A stretch of DNA of 64,000 bases from an uncultured Erythrobacter sp. (lineage in GTDB: Bacteria > Pseudomonadota > Alphaproteobacteria > Sphingomonadales > Sphingomonadaceae). The stretch spans positions 1 to 64,000 of the forward strand of contig CANMMR010000008.1 in NCBI GenBank assembly GCA_947499095.1. Reading direction: 5' to 3'. The notes under the pieces are model-generated. The model worked only from the letters and a program-made list of their open reading frames with translations, had not been told where the DNA came from and did no database searches. Made by a program: the position numbers and the translations under genes. Shown in pieces: positions 1 to 8,772 of the stretch (position 1 is the first letter of the stretch; each line of letters starts with the position of its first letter).

Positions 1-125
1 CGCTTCGAACGGTAACGCACGCTCTTGCGATCGGCATCGATGACACGGCACGCCAGCCGCTCGCTCATCCCATGGCACGCCTGGAGATGAGCAACAGCTT
101 CTCGCTGCGCGGCGGGCGTCAAAAC
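1..125 (-). CDS. IS3-family transposase OrfB, N-terminal fragment (made by frameshift from OrfA)
   Basis: Beyond the orfA stop, the -1 frame stays open to the window edge and reads as a typical OrfB beginning (TPAAQREAVAHLQ, then GMSERLACRVIDADRKSVRY). A slippery heptamer A-AAA-AAG lies on the minus strand at 131-125, just before the orfA stop, as expected for programmed -1 frameshifting that makes the OrfAB transposase in IS3 elements. Only about 40 residues are in the window, so the DDE catalytic domain cannot be checked. Confidence 0.8.
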
Positions 126-385
126 TTTTTTGCCAGAAGATCCTTCAACGCGGCCTGATCCAGCATCGCATCGGCAAGCAAACGCTTGAGCTCCGCGTTC
201 TCGCTCTCGAGCTCCTTCAGTCGGCGGGCATCGGACACCTCCAGCCCGCCATACTTCGACTTCCAGTTGTAGATCGTCGCTTCCGACACTCCGTGTCGAC
301 GGGCCAGGTCAGCGGTCTTCGCACCCGCCTCAGCCTCCTTCAGCAGTCCGATGATCTGCTCTTCTGAAAACCTCGTTCTCTTCAT
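119..385 (-). CDS. IS3-family transposase OrfA (HTH protein)
   Basis: This 88-residue protein is the DNA-binding half of an IS3-family transposase. The N-terminal part (about 1-50) has the transposase_8 helix-turn-helix pattern (RFSEEQIIGLLKEAEAG, then RRHGVSEATIYNWKSKYGG). Residues 50-88 form a leucine-heptad coiled coil (RRLKELESENAELKRLLAD) that mediates oligomerisation. Length is normal for OrfA. The stop overlaps the start of the OrfB frame, consistent with translational frameshifting. The family is clear; the subgroup is less so. Confidence 0.93.
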   Translation of the reverse strand: MKRTRFSEEQIIGLLKEAEAGAKTADLARRHGVSEATIYNWKSKYGGLEVSDARRLKELESENAELKRLLADAMLDQAALKDLLAKKF

Positions 386-446
386 CTCGTCCGTCCTTCT
401 ACTAGGGCCGGACTCTAATCCAACTTGGAGGAAAATCAGGGGGTCA

Positions 447-805
447 CGTCACTGACTAATCATTTCATCCCTTTTACCGAAGCGGAGATCGGTGCGAAGG
501 GGCGGTTCGAGAGCGATTTCATGGCGCGTTACATAGCCGACCTCGATTTCTCGCCCGAGGCGCAGGCCGTGCTGAATGAAGGGCGCAAGCTCTTCATTCG
601 TTTTCACGCCACGCAGTTCCCGCGCAAGATCCGCGAGGAGCTGAAGCTGGGCCGCCCCGATGCCGGGTGGTATCAGGTGCGCCGCGCGCTGGAGGCTTAT
701 GGCGATACCGAGCTGACCGATTTCGATCCGTTCAAATCCGCCTATGCCGCGCTGTCGGATAAGCTGCGCCCGATGGTCTATGAACTGGGTTTCCTGCCGC
801 GATAG
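447..805 (+). pseudogene. 3' remnant of an unrecognised gene cut by the IS element
   Basis: An open frame runs from the IS edge to a stop at 803-805. It can be extended back to an ATG at 425, but those first codons lie inside the IS end, so that start is an artefact of the insertion. An internal ATG at 521 could give a 94-residue product. The residues are hydrophilic and look like real coding sequence (NEGRKLFIRFHATQFPRKI, then GRPDAGWYQVRRALEA and DKLRPMVYELGFLPR). I do not recognise the family. The open frame up to the IS boundary suggests the original gene began to the left of the element. Confidence 0.55.
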
Positions 806-890
806 GGCAGGCTAGCTCCCGACCTTGCCATAATCGCCCCGCCACCCTAGCGGCTCCGGCAACCACTCACCCCTGCCACCGGAGTCTCCC

Positions 891-2201
891 ATGGTCCCCC
901 GTTACGCCCGCCCCGACATGACCGCCCTGTGGGAGCCGGAGGCGAAGTATCGCATCTGGTTCGAGATCGAGGCGCATGCGACGGAAAAGCTGGGCGAGCT
1001 GGGCGTCGTCCCGAAGAGCGCGGCGAAGGCGCTGTGGGACTGGTGGGCGACCGATCCAAAGATCGACGTCGAGGCGATCGATGCGATCGAGGCGGTGACT
1101 AAGCACGACGTGATCGCCTTCCTCACCTGGGTGGCCGAGAATGTCGGCGAGGAAGCCCGCTTCATGCACCAGGGCATGACCAGCAGCGACGTGCTCGACA
1201 CAACTCTGGCGGTGCAGATGGCGCGCGCGACCGACATCCTGCTCGCCGACCTCGATGACCTGCTGGCCGCCATCAAGCGCCGCGCGGAAGAGCACAAGTT
1301 CACGCCGACCATCGGCCGCAGCCACGGCATCCATGCCGAGCCGGTGACTTTCGGCCTCAAGCTGGCGCAGGCCTATGCCGAGTTCGATCGCTGCAAGACG
1401 CGCCTCCTCGCCGCGCGCGAGGAAATCGCGACCTGCGCCATTTCGGGCGCGGTCGGCACTTTCGCGAATATCGACCCGAGCGTCGAAGAATATGTCGCCG
1501 AAAAGCTGGGCCTGAAGCCGGAGCCGGTCTCCACCCAGGTCATCCCGCGCGATCGCCATGCGATGTATTTCTCCACCCTCGCCGTCATTGCCGGCAGCAT
1601 CGAGCGCCTTGCGGTCGAGGTTCGCCACCTGCAGCGCACCGAAGTGCTCGAGGCCGAGGAGTTCTTCTCCAAGGGCCAGAAGGGCTCGAGTGCGATGCCG
1701 CACAAGCGCAATCCGATCCTCACCGAGAACCTCACCGGCCAGGCGCGCATGATCCGCGCCTATGCCCTGCCCGCGCTCGAAAACGTGGCGCTGTGGCACG
1801 AGCGCGACATTTCGCATTCCTCGGTGGAGCGCTTCATCGGTCCGGACGCGACAATCACGCTCGACTTCGCGCTCGCGCGCCTGACCGGCGTGGTCGACAA
1901 GCTGCTGGTCTACCCGGAGCGGATGCAGGCGAACATGGACCGCATGGGCGGCCTTATCCATTCGCAGCGCGTCCTGCTCGCCCTCACCCAGAACGGCGTG
2001 AGCCGCGAGGATGCCTACCGCCTCGTCCAGCGCAATGCGATGAAAGTGTGGGAATCGGACGGTCGCCTGATGCTGCTCGACCTGCTGAAGCAGGACGAGG
2101 AAGTGACCGCCGCCCTGTCCGAAGAGGAACTCGAAGCCCGCTTCGATCTCGACTACCACTTCAAGCATGTCGACACGATCTTCGCGCGGGTGTTCGGGTA
2201 G
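891..2201 (+). CDS. purB: adenylosuccinate lyase
   Basis: PurB cleaves SAICAR and adenylosuccinate, releasing fumarate, in purine biosynthesis in the cytoplasm. The 436-residue length is normal for the bacterial short form. The fumarate-lyase signature [10 protein letters not shown] is at residues 266-275, the TSSD loop near 97-100, and the conserved histidines in GRSHGIHAE at 142-150. The start is supported by the typical N-terminus ([14 protein letters not shown]) and by a GGAG ribosome-binding site a few bases upstream. It stands alone between the IS remnant and the LapA-domain gene. Confidence 0.97.
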   Translation: MVPRYARPDMTALWEPEAKYRIWFEIEAHATEKLGELGVVPKSAAKALWDWWATDPKIDVEAIDAIEAVTKHDVIAFLTWVAENVGEEARFMHQGMTSSDVLDTTLAVQMARATDILLADLDDLLAAIKRRAEEHKFTPTIGRSHGIHAEPVTFGLKLAQAYAEFDRCKTRLLAAREEIATCAISGAVGTFANIDPSVEEYVAEKLGLKPEPVSTQVIPRDRHAMYFSTLAVIAGSIERLAVEVRHLQRTEVLEAEEFFSKGQKGSSAMPHKRNPILTENLTGQARMIRAYALPALENVALWHERDISHSSVERFIGPDATITLDFALARLTGVVDKLLVYPERMQANMDRMGGLIHSQRVLLALTQNGVSREDAYRLVQRNAMKVWESDGRLMLLDLLKQDEEVTAALSEEELEARFDLDYHFKHVDTIFARVFG

Positions 2202-2272
2202 CTGTGTCACTGGACGGGCGCGCTCTCGCGGCCTAGCACTATAGCAAAGGATAATTCGGGAGCCGAACCACA

Positions 2273-2662
2273 ATGCAGATCGTCCGCACCATCGTCTGGG
2301 TCCTGCTGCTCTTCGCCCTGCTCGCGTTCAGCTTCTTCAACTGGAAGCCGGTGGAGGTGCAGATCTGGTCGAACATCGTGCTGGAAACGAAATTGCCGGC
2401 GCTGGTGATTGTCGCCTTCCTGCTCGGCCTCATTCCCATGTGGCTGATCCACCGGACCGCGCAATGGCGCATGACGCGCCGCGTCAACGCACTGGAAGCG
2501 GCGACGACGCGCATGGCCGCACCGAAGAGCGATGCTCCCGCGGCGGCTCCCGCCACCGGTCACGCCCCCGCTCCCGCCGCGAGTCCCGCCACGACGCCGC
2601 GTAGCGACCTCCCGCCCGAACCTGCCAATCCCGTCGATCCGGAACCCGGGAGCCCGCGATGA
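2273..2662 (+). CDS. LapA-domain (DUF1049) inner-membrane protein
   Basis: A 129-residue membrane protein with two hydrophobic segments (about 5-23 and 43-63) separated by a short loop containing FNWKPVEVQIW, the pattern of the LapA/DUF1049 family. E. coli LapA acts with LapB in lipopolysaccharide assembly control. The C-terminal 45 residues are an Ala/Pro-rich tail (PAAAPATGHAPAPAASPATT) that is probably unstructured. The stop overlaps the pyrF start by four bases (ATGA), implying co-transcription and coupled translation. The family is confident; a LapA role in this organism is inference. Confidence 0.82.
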   Translation: MQIVRTIVWVLLLFALLAFSFFNWKPVEVQIWSNIVLETKLPALVIVAFLLGLIPMWLIHRTAQWRMTRRVNALEAATTRMAAPKSDAPAAAPATGHAPAPAASPATTPRSDLPPEPANPVDPEPGSPR

Positions 2663-3333
2663 GCAATCCCGTCTATCTCGCCCTCGACGTCCCGCGCCTG
2701 CGCGAAGGGATCGAGCTGGCGAAATCCGTCAAGGGCCATGTCGGCGGGATCAAGCTGGGGCTGGAATTCTTCTGCGCGCACGGGGCGCACGGGGTCCACA
2801 TGATCGGCCAGCTCGGCCTGCCGATCTTCCTCGATTTGAAGCTCTACGACATTCCCAACACCGTCGCCGCTGCGATGCAGGCGATCCACGTGCTGGAGCC
2901 CTCCATCGTCACCGTCCATGCGAGCGGCGGGCGAGCCATGCTGGAGGATGCGAAGGCCGCTGCGGCCGAGCATACCAAGGTGGTCGGCGTGACCATGCTC
3001 ACCAGCATGGACGATCGCGACCTCGAACGCACCGGCATCAAGGGCAGCGCGCACGATCACGTGATGCGGCTGGCGGAACTGGCGCAGGACTCCGGGCTCG
3101 ACGGCATCGTCTGCTCGGGCCAGGAAGTGAAGGCCGTGCACGACCAATGGAAGGACGGCTTCTTCGTCGTCCCCGGCCTGCGTCCGGCCGGCAGCGCGGC
3201 GGGCGATCAGAAGCGCGTCGTCACCCCGCGCCAGGCCCGCGACGACGGCGCCAGCGTGCTCGTGATCGGCCGTCCGATCAGCCGCGCGGACGATCCCGTT
3301 CAGGCTGCGCGCGAAATTGAGGCGACGCTTTAG
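2659..3333 (+). CDS. pyrF: orotidine 5'-phosphate decarboxylase
   Basis: PyrF decarboxylates OMP to UMP, the last step of de novo UMP synthesis. The 224-residue TIM-barrel protein carries the catalytic D-x-K-x-x-D-I-P-N-T motif at about 59-68 (DLKLYDIPNT) and the C-terminal phosphate-binding segment VIGRPISRADDP. The ATG lies inside the end of the LapA-domain gene (ATGA overlap). trpF follows after seven bases, so LapA-pyrF-trpF-trpB looks like one transcription unit. Confidence 0.97.
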   Translation: MSNPVYLALDVPRLREGIELAKSVKGHVGGIKLGLEFFCAHGAHGVHMIGQLGLPIFLDLKLYDIPNTVAAAMQAIHVLEPSIVTVHASGGRAMLEDAKAAAAEHTKVVGVTMLTSMDDRDLERTGIKGSAHDHVMRLAELAQDSGLDGIVCSGQEVKAVHDQWKDGFFVVPGLRPAGSAAGDQKRVVTPRQARDDGASVLVIGRPISRADDPVQAAREIEATL

Positions 3334-3340
3334 CCCAGCC

Positions 3341-3982
3341 ATGCGGACAGCTATCAAGATCTGCGGGATATCGACGCCCGAGGCGCTGGATGCGGCGGTT
3401 GCGGCAGAGGCCGATTTCGTCGGCCTCGTCTTCTTTCCGCCATCGCCGCGCCATGTCGATACCTATGCTGCGGCAGCGCTTGCGGCGCGCGGCGGAGGCA
3501 AGATCGGCCGGGTCGGGCTGTTCGTCGATGCCGATGACGGGCTGCTGCGCGATGCGATCGGCGCGGGGCGGCTCGATGCGGTGCAATTGCATGGCGAGGA
3601 AACACCAAAACGCGTGGCGCAGGTGAAGGAGCGCTTCGGGCTACCGGTCTGGAAAGCCTTGCCGATCGCCACGAAGCAAGATGTCGACAAAGCCGAAGCC
3701 TATCGCGGTGTCGCCGACCTGCTGCTGTTCGATGCGAAGACGCCGAAAGATGCGGCCCTGCCCGGCGGCATGGGCTTGCGGTTCGACTGGTCCCTGCTTT
3801 TCGGCTGGCGCGGCAAGGTCGGCTGGGGTCTGGCGGGCGGCCTGTCCCCTGCCAATGTCGCGCAGGCGATCGCCGAATCGGGCGCGCCGCTGGTCGATAC
3901 CTCCAGCGGCGTCGAAAGCGCGCCGGGCACCAAGGACGTGGACAAGATCGCGGCATTTTGCAAAGCGGCTCGCCAGATATGA
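3341..3982 (+). CDS. trpF: phosphoribosylanthranilate isomerase
   Basis: TrpF carries out the Amadori rearrangement of phosphoribosylanthranilate to CdRP in tryptophan synthesis. The start at 3341 gives [11 protein letters not shown], with the catalytic cysteine in the conserved KICG motif at residue 8; an in-frame start 24 bases upstream would lie inside pyrF and is less likely. The LLLFDAK strand (general acid Asp) and the C-terminal phosphate-binding segment ([15 protein letters not shown]) are present. At 213 residues it is full length. Its stop overlaps the trpB start (ATGA). Confidence 0.96.
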   Translation: MRTAIKICGISTPEALDAAVAAEADFVGLVFFPPSPRHVDTYAAAALAARGGGKIGRVGLFVDADDGLLRDAIGAGRLDAVQLHGEETPKRVAQVKERFGLPVWKALPIATKQDVDKAEAYRGVADLLLFDAKTPKDAALPGGMGLRFDWSLLFGWRGKVGWGLAGGLSPANVAQAIAESGAPLVDTSSGVESAPGTKDVDKIAAFCKAARQI

Positions 3983-5220
3983 CAGACCAGCCAAACTCCT
4001 TCCGCAACCAGCCCGACGCCAACACTTTCCGGCAGATGCCGGATGAGCGCGGGCATTTCGGCGATTACGGTGGGCGCTATGTCGCCGAGACGCTGATGCC
4101 GCTCGTCCTCGACCTGGAGCGCGAGTATCGCGCGGCGCAGGCCGATCCCGAATTCCAGCGCGAGTTCGACGATCTGCTCGAACACTATGTCGGCCGCCCC
4201 TCCCCGCTCTATTTTGCGGAACGGCTGACCGAGGCGCTTGGCGGCGCGCAGGTCTGGTTCAAGCGCGACGAGCTCAATCACACGGGCGCGCACAAGATCA
4301 ACAATTGCATAGGGCAGATCCTGCTCGCGATCCGCATGGGCAAGACGCGCATCATCGCGGAAACCGGTGCGGGCCAGCACGGCGTCGCCACCGCCACCGT
4401 TTGCGCGCGCTTCGGCCTGCCCTGCGTCATCTACATGGGCGCAGAGGACGTGCGGCGCCAATCGCCCAATGTCTTCCGCATGAAGCTGCTCGGCGCGGAG
4501 GTCGTGCCCGTGACCAGCGGGCGCGGCACGCTGAAGGATGCGATGAACGAAGGGCTGCGCGACTGGGTCGCGAATGTCCACGACACCTTCTACATCATCG
4601 GCACCGCCGCCGGCCCGCATCCCTATCCCGAGCTGGTCCGCGATTTCCAGAACGTGATCGGCAAGGAAGCGCGCGTGCAGATGCAGGACCGCATCGGCCG
4701 CCTGCCCGATTTGCTGGTCGCAGCCATCGGCGGCGGCTCCAACGCGCTCGGCCTGTTCCACCCCTTCCTCGACGATCCGGACGTAAAGATGCTGGGCGTC
4801 GAGGCGGCAGGACATGGATTGGATGGAGAAGAACACGCGGCAAGCCTCCTCGGCGGCTTCCCCGGCGTGCTTCACGGCAACAAGACCTATCTGCTGCAGG
4901 ATGAGGACGGCCAGATTACGGAGGGCCACTCGATCAGCGCCGGCCTCGACTATCCCGGCATCGGCCCCGAACACGCCTGGCTGAAAGACTCGGGCCGCGT
5001 CGAATACACGGCGATCACCGACGAGGAGGCGCTGGATGCCTTCCAGCTCCTCTGCCGCACCGAGGGGATCATTCCCGCGCTGGAACCGAGCCACGCCATC
5101 GCGGCGGTGGCCAAGCGCGCGAAGGACATGCCGAAGGATAGCGTGATCCTCGCGAACCTGTGCGGGCGTGGGGACAAGGACATCTTCACCGTGGCGGAAC
5201 GGCTTGGGGTGAAGATGTAG
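3979..5220 (+). CDS. trpB: tryptophan synthase beta chain
   Basis: TrpB joins indole and serine to make tryptophan, as an alpha2-beta2 complex with TrpA. The 413-residue protein has the PLP lysine in HTGAHKINN (Lys106), the GGGSNA phosphate-binding loop and the C-terminal LCGRGDKD segment. It belongs to the common TrpB1 type. Its start overlaps the trpF stop. Unlike the usual arrangement, trpA does not follow directly: a 421-bp inverted-repeat unit with a DUF559 gene begins one base after the trpB stop. Confidence 0.98.
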   Translation: MTDQPNSFRNQPDANTFRQMPDERGHFGDYGGRYVAETLMPLVLDLEREYRAAQADPEFQREFDDLLEHYVGRPSPLYFAERLTEALGGAQVWFKRDELNHTGAHKINNCIGQILLAIRMGKTRIIAETGAGQHGVATATVCARFGLPCVIYMGAEDVRRQSPNVFRMKLLGAEVVPVTSGRGTLKDAMNEGLRDWVANVHDTFYIIGTAAGPHPYPELVRDFQNVIGKEARVQMQDRIGRLPDLLVAAIGGGSNALGLFHPFLDDPDVKMLGVEAAGHGLDGEEHAASLLGGFPGVLHGNKTYLLQDEDGQITEGHSISAGLDYPGIGPEHAWLKDSGRVEYTAITDEEALDAFQLLCRTEGIIPALEPSHAIAAVAKRAKDMPKDSVILANLCGRGDKDIFTVAERLGVKM

Positions 5221-5259
5221 CCATCTCCCCTTCAGGGGAGATGGTTGGGAGAGGGGAAG
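5221..5259 (+). repeat. left 39-bp terminal inverted repeat with perfect palindrome
   Basis: The first 24 bases are a perfect inverted repeat (CCATCTCCCCT, two-base loop TC, AGGGGAGATGG), followed by a TTGGGAGAGGGG tract. It resembles REP-type palindromes. Placed right after the trpB stop, it could also act as an mRNA stabiliser or attenuating terminator. It has no T-run, so it is not a classic intrinsic terminator. Confidence 0.75.
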
Positions 5260-5664
5260 ATGCGCGACGCTGACTCACTCAAACATGCGCAAAAAATACG
5301 AAAGGACTTGTCCGAGCCCGAGATGCGGATGTGGCTGCAACTGCGGGCTGCCAGATTTCGGGGCGTGAAGTTCCGCAGGCAAAACGTAGTCGGGAAACTT
5401 ATAGTCGATTTCGCCTCGAACCACCCGAAGCTCGCTATCGAAATCGACGGAGATACGCATGCTGGGCGCGAAAGCTACGATGCGCAGCGAAGCCAGTCGC
5501 TGGAGGAGCAAGGATACCGGGTGATCAGATTTGCGAATTCCGATGTGATGTCCAACATGGAAGGGGTGCTTCAACAGCTTGGCTTGGTCATAGACGAGAT
5601 GGCTCCCCCTCCCCCAACCCCCTCCCCTGAAGGTGAGGGGGCTTTGTCGTCACATCTCCCTTGA
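5260..5664 (+). CDS. DUF559 (Vsr/PD-(D/E)XK-like) endonuclease-fold protein
   Basis: A 134-residue protein of the DUF559 family, related in fold to very-short-patch-repair endonucleases. Visible features are the N-terminal helix with LSEPEMRMWLQLR (about 17-29), the RRQNVVGKLIVDFASNHPKL core, the acidic AIEIDGDTH strand (about 59-67) and GYRVIRF near 84. The start at 5260 is preceded by GAGGGGA; an ATG at 5245 would begin inside the left repeat. The C-terminal Pro-rich tail (PPPPTPSPEGEGA) is encoded by the right inverted repeat, not by the conserved domain. The enzymatic target is unknown. Confidence 0.85.
   Translation: MRDADSLKHAQKIRKDLSEPEMRMWLQLRAARFRGVKFRRQNVVGKLIVDFASNHPKLAIEIDGDTHAGRESYDAQRSQSLEEQGYRVIRFANSDVMSNMEGVLQQLGLVIDEMAPPPPTPSPEGEGALSSHLP
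5603..5641 (-). repeat. right 39-bp terminal inverted repeat
   Basis: Read on the minus strand this copy matches the left repeat at 32 of 39 positions. It contains an imperfect hairpin (CCCCCTCCCCT / AGGTGAGGGGG, one mismatch). It lies inside the 3' end of the DUF559 reading frame and encodes its Pro/Glu/Gly-rich tail. Confidence 0.72.
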
Positions 5665-5770
5665 TACCGACAGATCCTGTCCTACACCCTGATATCCATG
5701 CAAAGAGAAGCGCATGAACCGCCGTCTCATTCTTACTTTGTCCGGACAGGAACCAACCCGAATTCCCACC

Positions 5771-5800
5771 TTGCACTTTTTCCCGCTTGGACAGTGTAAC
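5771..5800 (+). promoter_or_regulatory. possible sigma70-type promoter for trpA
   Basis: TTGCAC (5771-5776) and TGTAAC (5795-5800) are 18 bp apart and would start transcription about 28 bases before the trpA ATG. trpA is cut off from trpB by the DUF559 unit and its hairpins, so a promoter of its own would make sense. The match to consensus is only moderate. Confidence 0.3.
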
Positions 5801-5834
5801 ATGCGGTCCATGTCTCAGACTTCCGCCGAGTTAG

Positions 5835-6653
5835 ATGAACGAACCTGACCCTATGACCACCCCGAATCGCCTCTCCGTCGCCTTCGCCAAGCCACACCCC
5901 GCACTCGTCTGCTTCATCACCGCAGGCGACGGCGACACGGCAGCCAATCTCGACGCGCTGGTCGAAGGCGGCGCGGACGTGATCGAGCTGGGGATGCCCT
6001 TCACCGACCCCATGGCCGACGGGCCCGCGATTCAGAAGGCCAACATCCGCTCGCTCAGCGCAGGGACGACCACCGCAGATGTGCTACGCATCGCGACCGA
6101 GTTTCGCGGACGGCATCCCGACGTCCCGCTGGTGCTGATGGGCTATGCCAATCCGATGATCCGGCGGGGGCCGGAATGGTTCGCCTCCGCCGCGAAGGAT
6201 GCCGGCGTCGACGGCGTGATCTGTGTCGACATTCCGCCCGAAGAGGACGACGCACTCGGCCCCGCGCTGCGCGAGACAGGAATCGCCCCGATCCGCCTCG
6301 CCACGCCGACCACGGACGACAAGCGGCTGCCTGCCGTGGTCGAGGGTAGCGAGGGCTTCCTCTATTACGTCGCGGTCGCAGGCATCACCGGCATGCAGCA
6401 GGCCGCAATCGAATCGATCGAGGCCAACGTCACCCGCATCAAGCGATCGACCGACATTCCCGTTGCGGTCGGCTTCGGCGTGCGCACGCCCGAACAGGCG
6501 GGCGAGATCGCTCGCGTGGCCGATGGCGTTGTGGTCGGCTCTGCACTGGTCGAGCTGGTCGCCGAGCATGGCGCGGACGCTCCGGCCAGGCTGCGCGAGC
6601 TCACCGCAGGGCTTGCCAAGGCCGTCCATTCGGCGGCAAGGGCTTCCTCATGA
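5835..6653 (+). CDS. trpA: tryptophan synthase alpha chain
   Basis: TrpA cleaves indole-3-glycerol phosphate to indole, which is channelled to TrpB. The 272-residue TIM barrel has the catalytic Glu and Asp in [16 protein letters not shown] and the phosphate-binding [11 protein letters not shown] near the C-terminus. The start could be 5835 ([11 protein letters not shown]) or 5853 (MTTPNRLS); neither has a strong ribosome-binding site, and the shorter form is closer to usual TrpA N-termini. The stop overlaps the accD start (ATGA), so trpA, accD and probably folC form one unit. Confidence 0.96.
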   Translation: MNEPDPMTTPNRLSVAFAKPHPALVCFITAGDGDTAANLDALVEGGADVIELGMPFTDPMADGPAIQKANIRSLSAGTTTADVLRIATEFRGRHPDVPLVLMGYANPMIRRGPEWFASAAKDAGVDGVICVDIPPEEDDALGPALRETGIAPIRLATPTTDDKRLPAVVEGSEGFLYYVAVAGITGMQQAAIESIEANVTRIKRSTDIPVAVGFGVRTPEQAGEIARVADGVVVGSALVELVAEHGADAPARLRELTAGLAKAVHSAARASS

Positions 6654-7498
6654 ACTGGTTCACCCGCGTCCGCAATTCCATCACCTCGCTGTCCAAGCGC
6701 ACCACCGACAAGGATCTGTGGGTCAAGTGCCCCAGCTGCCAGCAGATGGTCTTCGCGCAGGAATACGAAGAGAACGCTTACGTCTGCCCGCGCTGCGACC
6801 ATCACGGCCGGATCGGCGCGGACGCGCGCCTGCGCCAGCTGCTCGACGAAGGCTATGAGGTGCTTCCCGTCCCCGAGGTGAAGGAAGACCCACTCAAGTT
6901 CCGCGACTCGATGAAATACACCGACCGGCTGAAAAAGGCGCGCGCGAAGAGCCCGCACAAGGACGCCTTCATCGTCGGCTCCGGCGCGATCGAGGGCAAG
7001 CCGGCGGTCGTCGGCGTGCAGGATTTCACCTTTATGGGCGGATCGATGGGCATGGCCGTCGGCACCGCCTTCTGCCAGGGGGCCGAGCGAGCGCTGACTC
7101 GCCGCGCGCCCTATATCGTGGTCACTGCCGCCGGTGGCGCCCGCATGCAGGAAGGCATTCTCAGCCTTATGCAGATGCCCAAGGCGACCGTGATGACGCG
7201 CCGCCTGAAAGAAGCGGGCCTCCCCTATATCGTGCTGCTGACCGACCCGACCACCGGCGGCGTGACCGCCAGCTATGCCATGCTGGGCGACATCCATATC
7301 GCAGAGCCCGGTGCCCTGATCGGCTTCGCCGGCCAGCGCGTGATCCAGGACACCATCCGCGAGCAGCTGCCCGACGGGTTCCAGCGCGCAGAGTACCTGC
7401 ACAAGCACGGCATGGTCGACATGGTCGTGCATCGCCACGACCTGAAGGATACGCTGGCGACGCTGCTCGACTATCTGGCGCCTGCCGAGGCGGCCTGA
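6650..7498 (+). CDS. accD: acetyl-CoA carboxylase carboxyltransferase subunit beta
   Basis: AccD pairs with AccA to move the carboxyl group from biotin to acetyl-CoA, making malonyl-CoA for fatty-acid synthesis. The 282-residue protein has the N-terminal zinc ribbon with four cysteines (CPSC at 27-30, CPRC at 46-49) and the crotonase-like core, including [15 protein letters not shown] and [17 protein letters not shown]. It is translationally coupled to trpA and lies nine bases before folC, the usual trpA-accD-folC order of alphaproteobacteria. Confidence 0.97.
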   Translation: MNWFTRVRNSITSLSKRTTDKDLWVKCPSCQQMVFAQEYEENAYVCPRCDHHGRIGADARLRQLLDEGYEVLPVPEVKEDPLKFRDSMKYTDRLKKARAKSPHKDAFIVGSGAIEGKPAVVGVQDFTFMGGSMGMAVGTAFCQGAERALTRRAPYIVVTAAGGARMQEGILSLMQMPKATVMTRRLKEAGLPYIVLLTDPTTGGVTASYAMLGDIHIAEPGALIGFAGQRVIQDTIREQLPDGFQRAEYLHKHGMVDMVVHRHDLKDTLATLLDYLAPAEAA

Positions 7499-7506
7499 GC
7501 CCCCTC

Positions 7507-8766
7507 ATGCGGGACTTCGCCCGCTCCGACAGTCCCGATGTCCAGCGCCAGCTCGACCGGCTCGGCGCATTGTCCGTGCCGCAGGGGCGGCTCGGCCTCG
7601 ACACCATCCGCGCGCTGCTGGCGCGCCTCGGCGATCCGCACAAGCGCCTGCCGCCGACCTTCCATGTCGCCGGGACCAACGGCAAGGGATCGACCTGCGC
7701 CTTCCTTCGCGCGATGCTGGAGGCGCAGGGCTATCGCGTCCACATAACGACGAGCCCGCATCTCGTGCGCTACAACGAGCGCATCCGGATCGCGGGCGAG
7801 CTGATCTGCGACGAGCGGCTGGCCGCTGTGCTGGAAGAGGTGCTCGATGCCGGAGCCGATCTCGAACCGAGCTTCTTCGAAGTCACCATCGCCGCGGCTT
7901 TCAATGAGTTCGCCCGCGTGCCCGCCGACGCTTGCGTGGTCGAGGTCGGTTTGGGCGGCCGGTTCGACGCGACCAACGTGCTGGAGCCCGAAGTGCTCGC
8001 CGCCTGCGGCATCGCCGCGCTGGGGATCGACCACGAACGCTTCCTGCTGGCCCCCGACAACGGCGTCCCGACAGAACCCATCGCACGCATCGCCTTCGAG
8101 AAGGCCGGAATCGCCAAACGGGGTGTGCCGCTGGTGACTTTGACCGAGACGTATCAGCAAGTCGCACGCGACACGATTGCCGCTGTCGCCGCGCGAAACG
8201 GAGCGATTGTCGACGAGGTTGATCGATCGCTGGTGGAGCGCCTGTCCCGCAAGGACCTCGGCTTGCCGGGTGCGCACCAGCATTGGAATGCCGCCCTCGC
8301 CGTGACTATGCTCGCTCGGCAAGACAGATTGGCGGTGTCCGAAGCGGCCATCGAACGCGGCCTTACGCTCGCAGAGTGGCCGGCGCGGCTTCAGCGTTTG
8401 TCGGAAGGCCCCCTTGTCGGCGATCGCGAAGTCTGGCTCGACGGGGGGCACAATCGCTCCGCCGGCGAGATGCTGGCCGAACACTTCCGCGGCCAGCGCG
8501 TGCACCTCATTCTCGGGATGCTCGAGGCGAAGGATCCGCATGCGCTGATCGATCCGCTGGCAAGCTCGATTGCCAGCCTCTCGGTGGTCCCGGTTCCCGG
8601 GCATGATCACCACGGTCCCGAAGCTTTCGGGCCGAGTGCCCGCGCCGCAACCGATTTGCCGGAAGCGATGGCCGCTTTGTCGAAAGACGAGCTCCCCGTG
8701 CTCATCGCCGGCTCGCTATATCTCGCAGGAGAAGTCCTCAGGCTGAACGACGAGCTGCCCGACTGA
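7507..8766 (+). CDS. folC: bifunctional folylpolyglutamate synthase/dihydrofolate synthase
   Basis: FolC adds glutamate to dihydropteroate and to folates. The 419-residue protein has the Mur-ligase-type P-loop VAGTNGKGSTCAF (about 54-66), the ATP/Mg region VEVGLGGRFDATNVL, and a C-terminal Mur-ligase domain with VWLDGGHN and HLILGMLEAKDP. It is the last gene of the trpA-accD-folC unit and converges on the PilZ-domain gene with only six bases between stops. Confidence 0.95.
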   Translation: MRDFARSDSPDVQRQLDRLGALSVPQGRLGLDTIRALLARLGDPHKRLPPTFHVAGTNGKGSTCAFLRAMLEAQGYRVHITTSPHLVRYNERIRIAGELICDERLAAVLEEVLDAGADLEPSFFEVTIAAAFNEFARVPADACVVEVGLGGRFDATNVLEPEVLAACGIAALGIDHERFLLAPDNGVPTEPIARIAFEKAGIAKRGVPLVTLTETYQQVARDTIAAVAARNGAIVDEVDRSLVERLSRKDLGLPGAHQHWNAALAVTMLARQDRLAVSEAAIERGLTLAEWPARLQRLSEGPLVGDREVWLDGGHNRSAGEMLAEHFRGQRVHLILGMLEAKDPHALIDPLASSIASLSVVPVPGHDHHGPEAFGPSARAATDLPEAMAALSKDELPVLIAGSLYLAGEVLRLNDELPD

Positions 8767-8772
8767 GCCGGC

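Larger units (their letters stand above)
1..446 (-). mobile_element. IS3-family insertion sequence (IS407-like), one end in window
   Basis: The segment carries orfA and the beginning of orfB of an IS3-family element on the minus strand. The end upstream of orfA is placed at about 446, where the minus strand begins TGACCCCCTGATTTTCC. That terminal TGACCCCC-type sequence sits about 60 bases upstream of orfA, a usual distance. The other end lies outside the window, so terminal repeats and target duplication cannot be compared. Group assignment (IS407-like) rests on the OrfA sequence and is tentative. Confidence 0.8.
5221..5641. mobile_element. candidate small mobile unit: DUF559 gene bounded by 39-bp inverted repeats
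   Basis: The unit starts immediately after the trpB stop codon. Its two ends are inverted copies of each other over 39 bp with 32 matches by hand count. Each end contains a palindrome, so the RNA would form a hairpin at both borders. The DUF559 gene fills the interior, its ATG directly abutting the left repeat, and its last residues are encoded by the right repeat. The position inside a conserved trpB-trpA order suggests insertion. No target-site duplication was recognised, and mobility is inference. Confidence 0.5.

Noticed and set aside
867..2273. Long open frame opposite purB
   Set aside because: High-GC codon bias leaves the antisense frame open. The translation is Arg/Ala/Asp-rich with no domain, while purB on the plus strand is unmistakable. 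The same applies to long frames opposite trpB, the AmpG-like gene, rhlE, alaS, cckA, icd and the exopolysaccharide genes.
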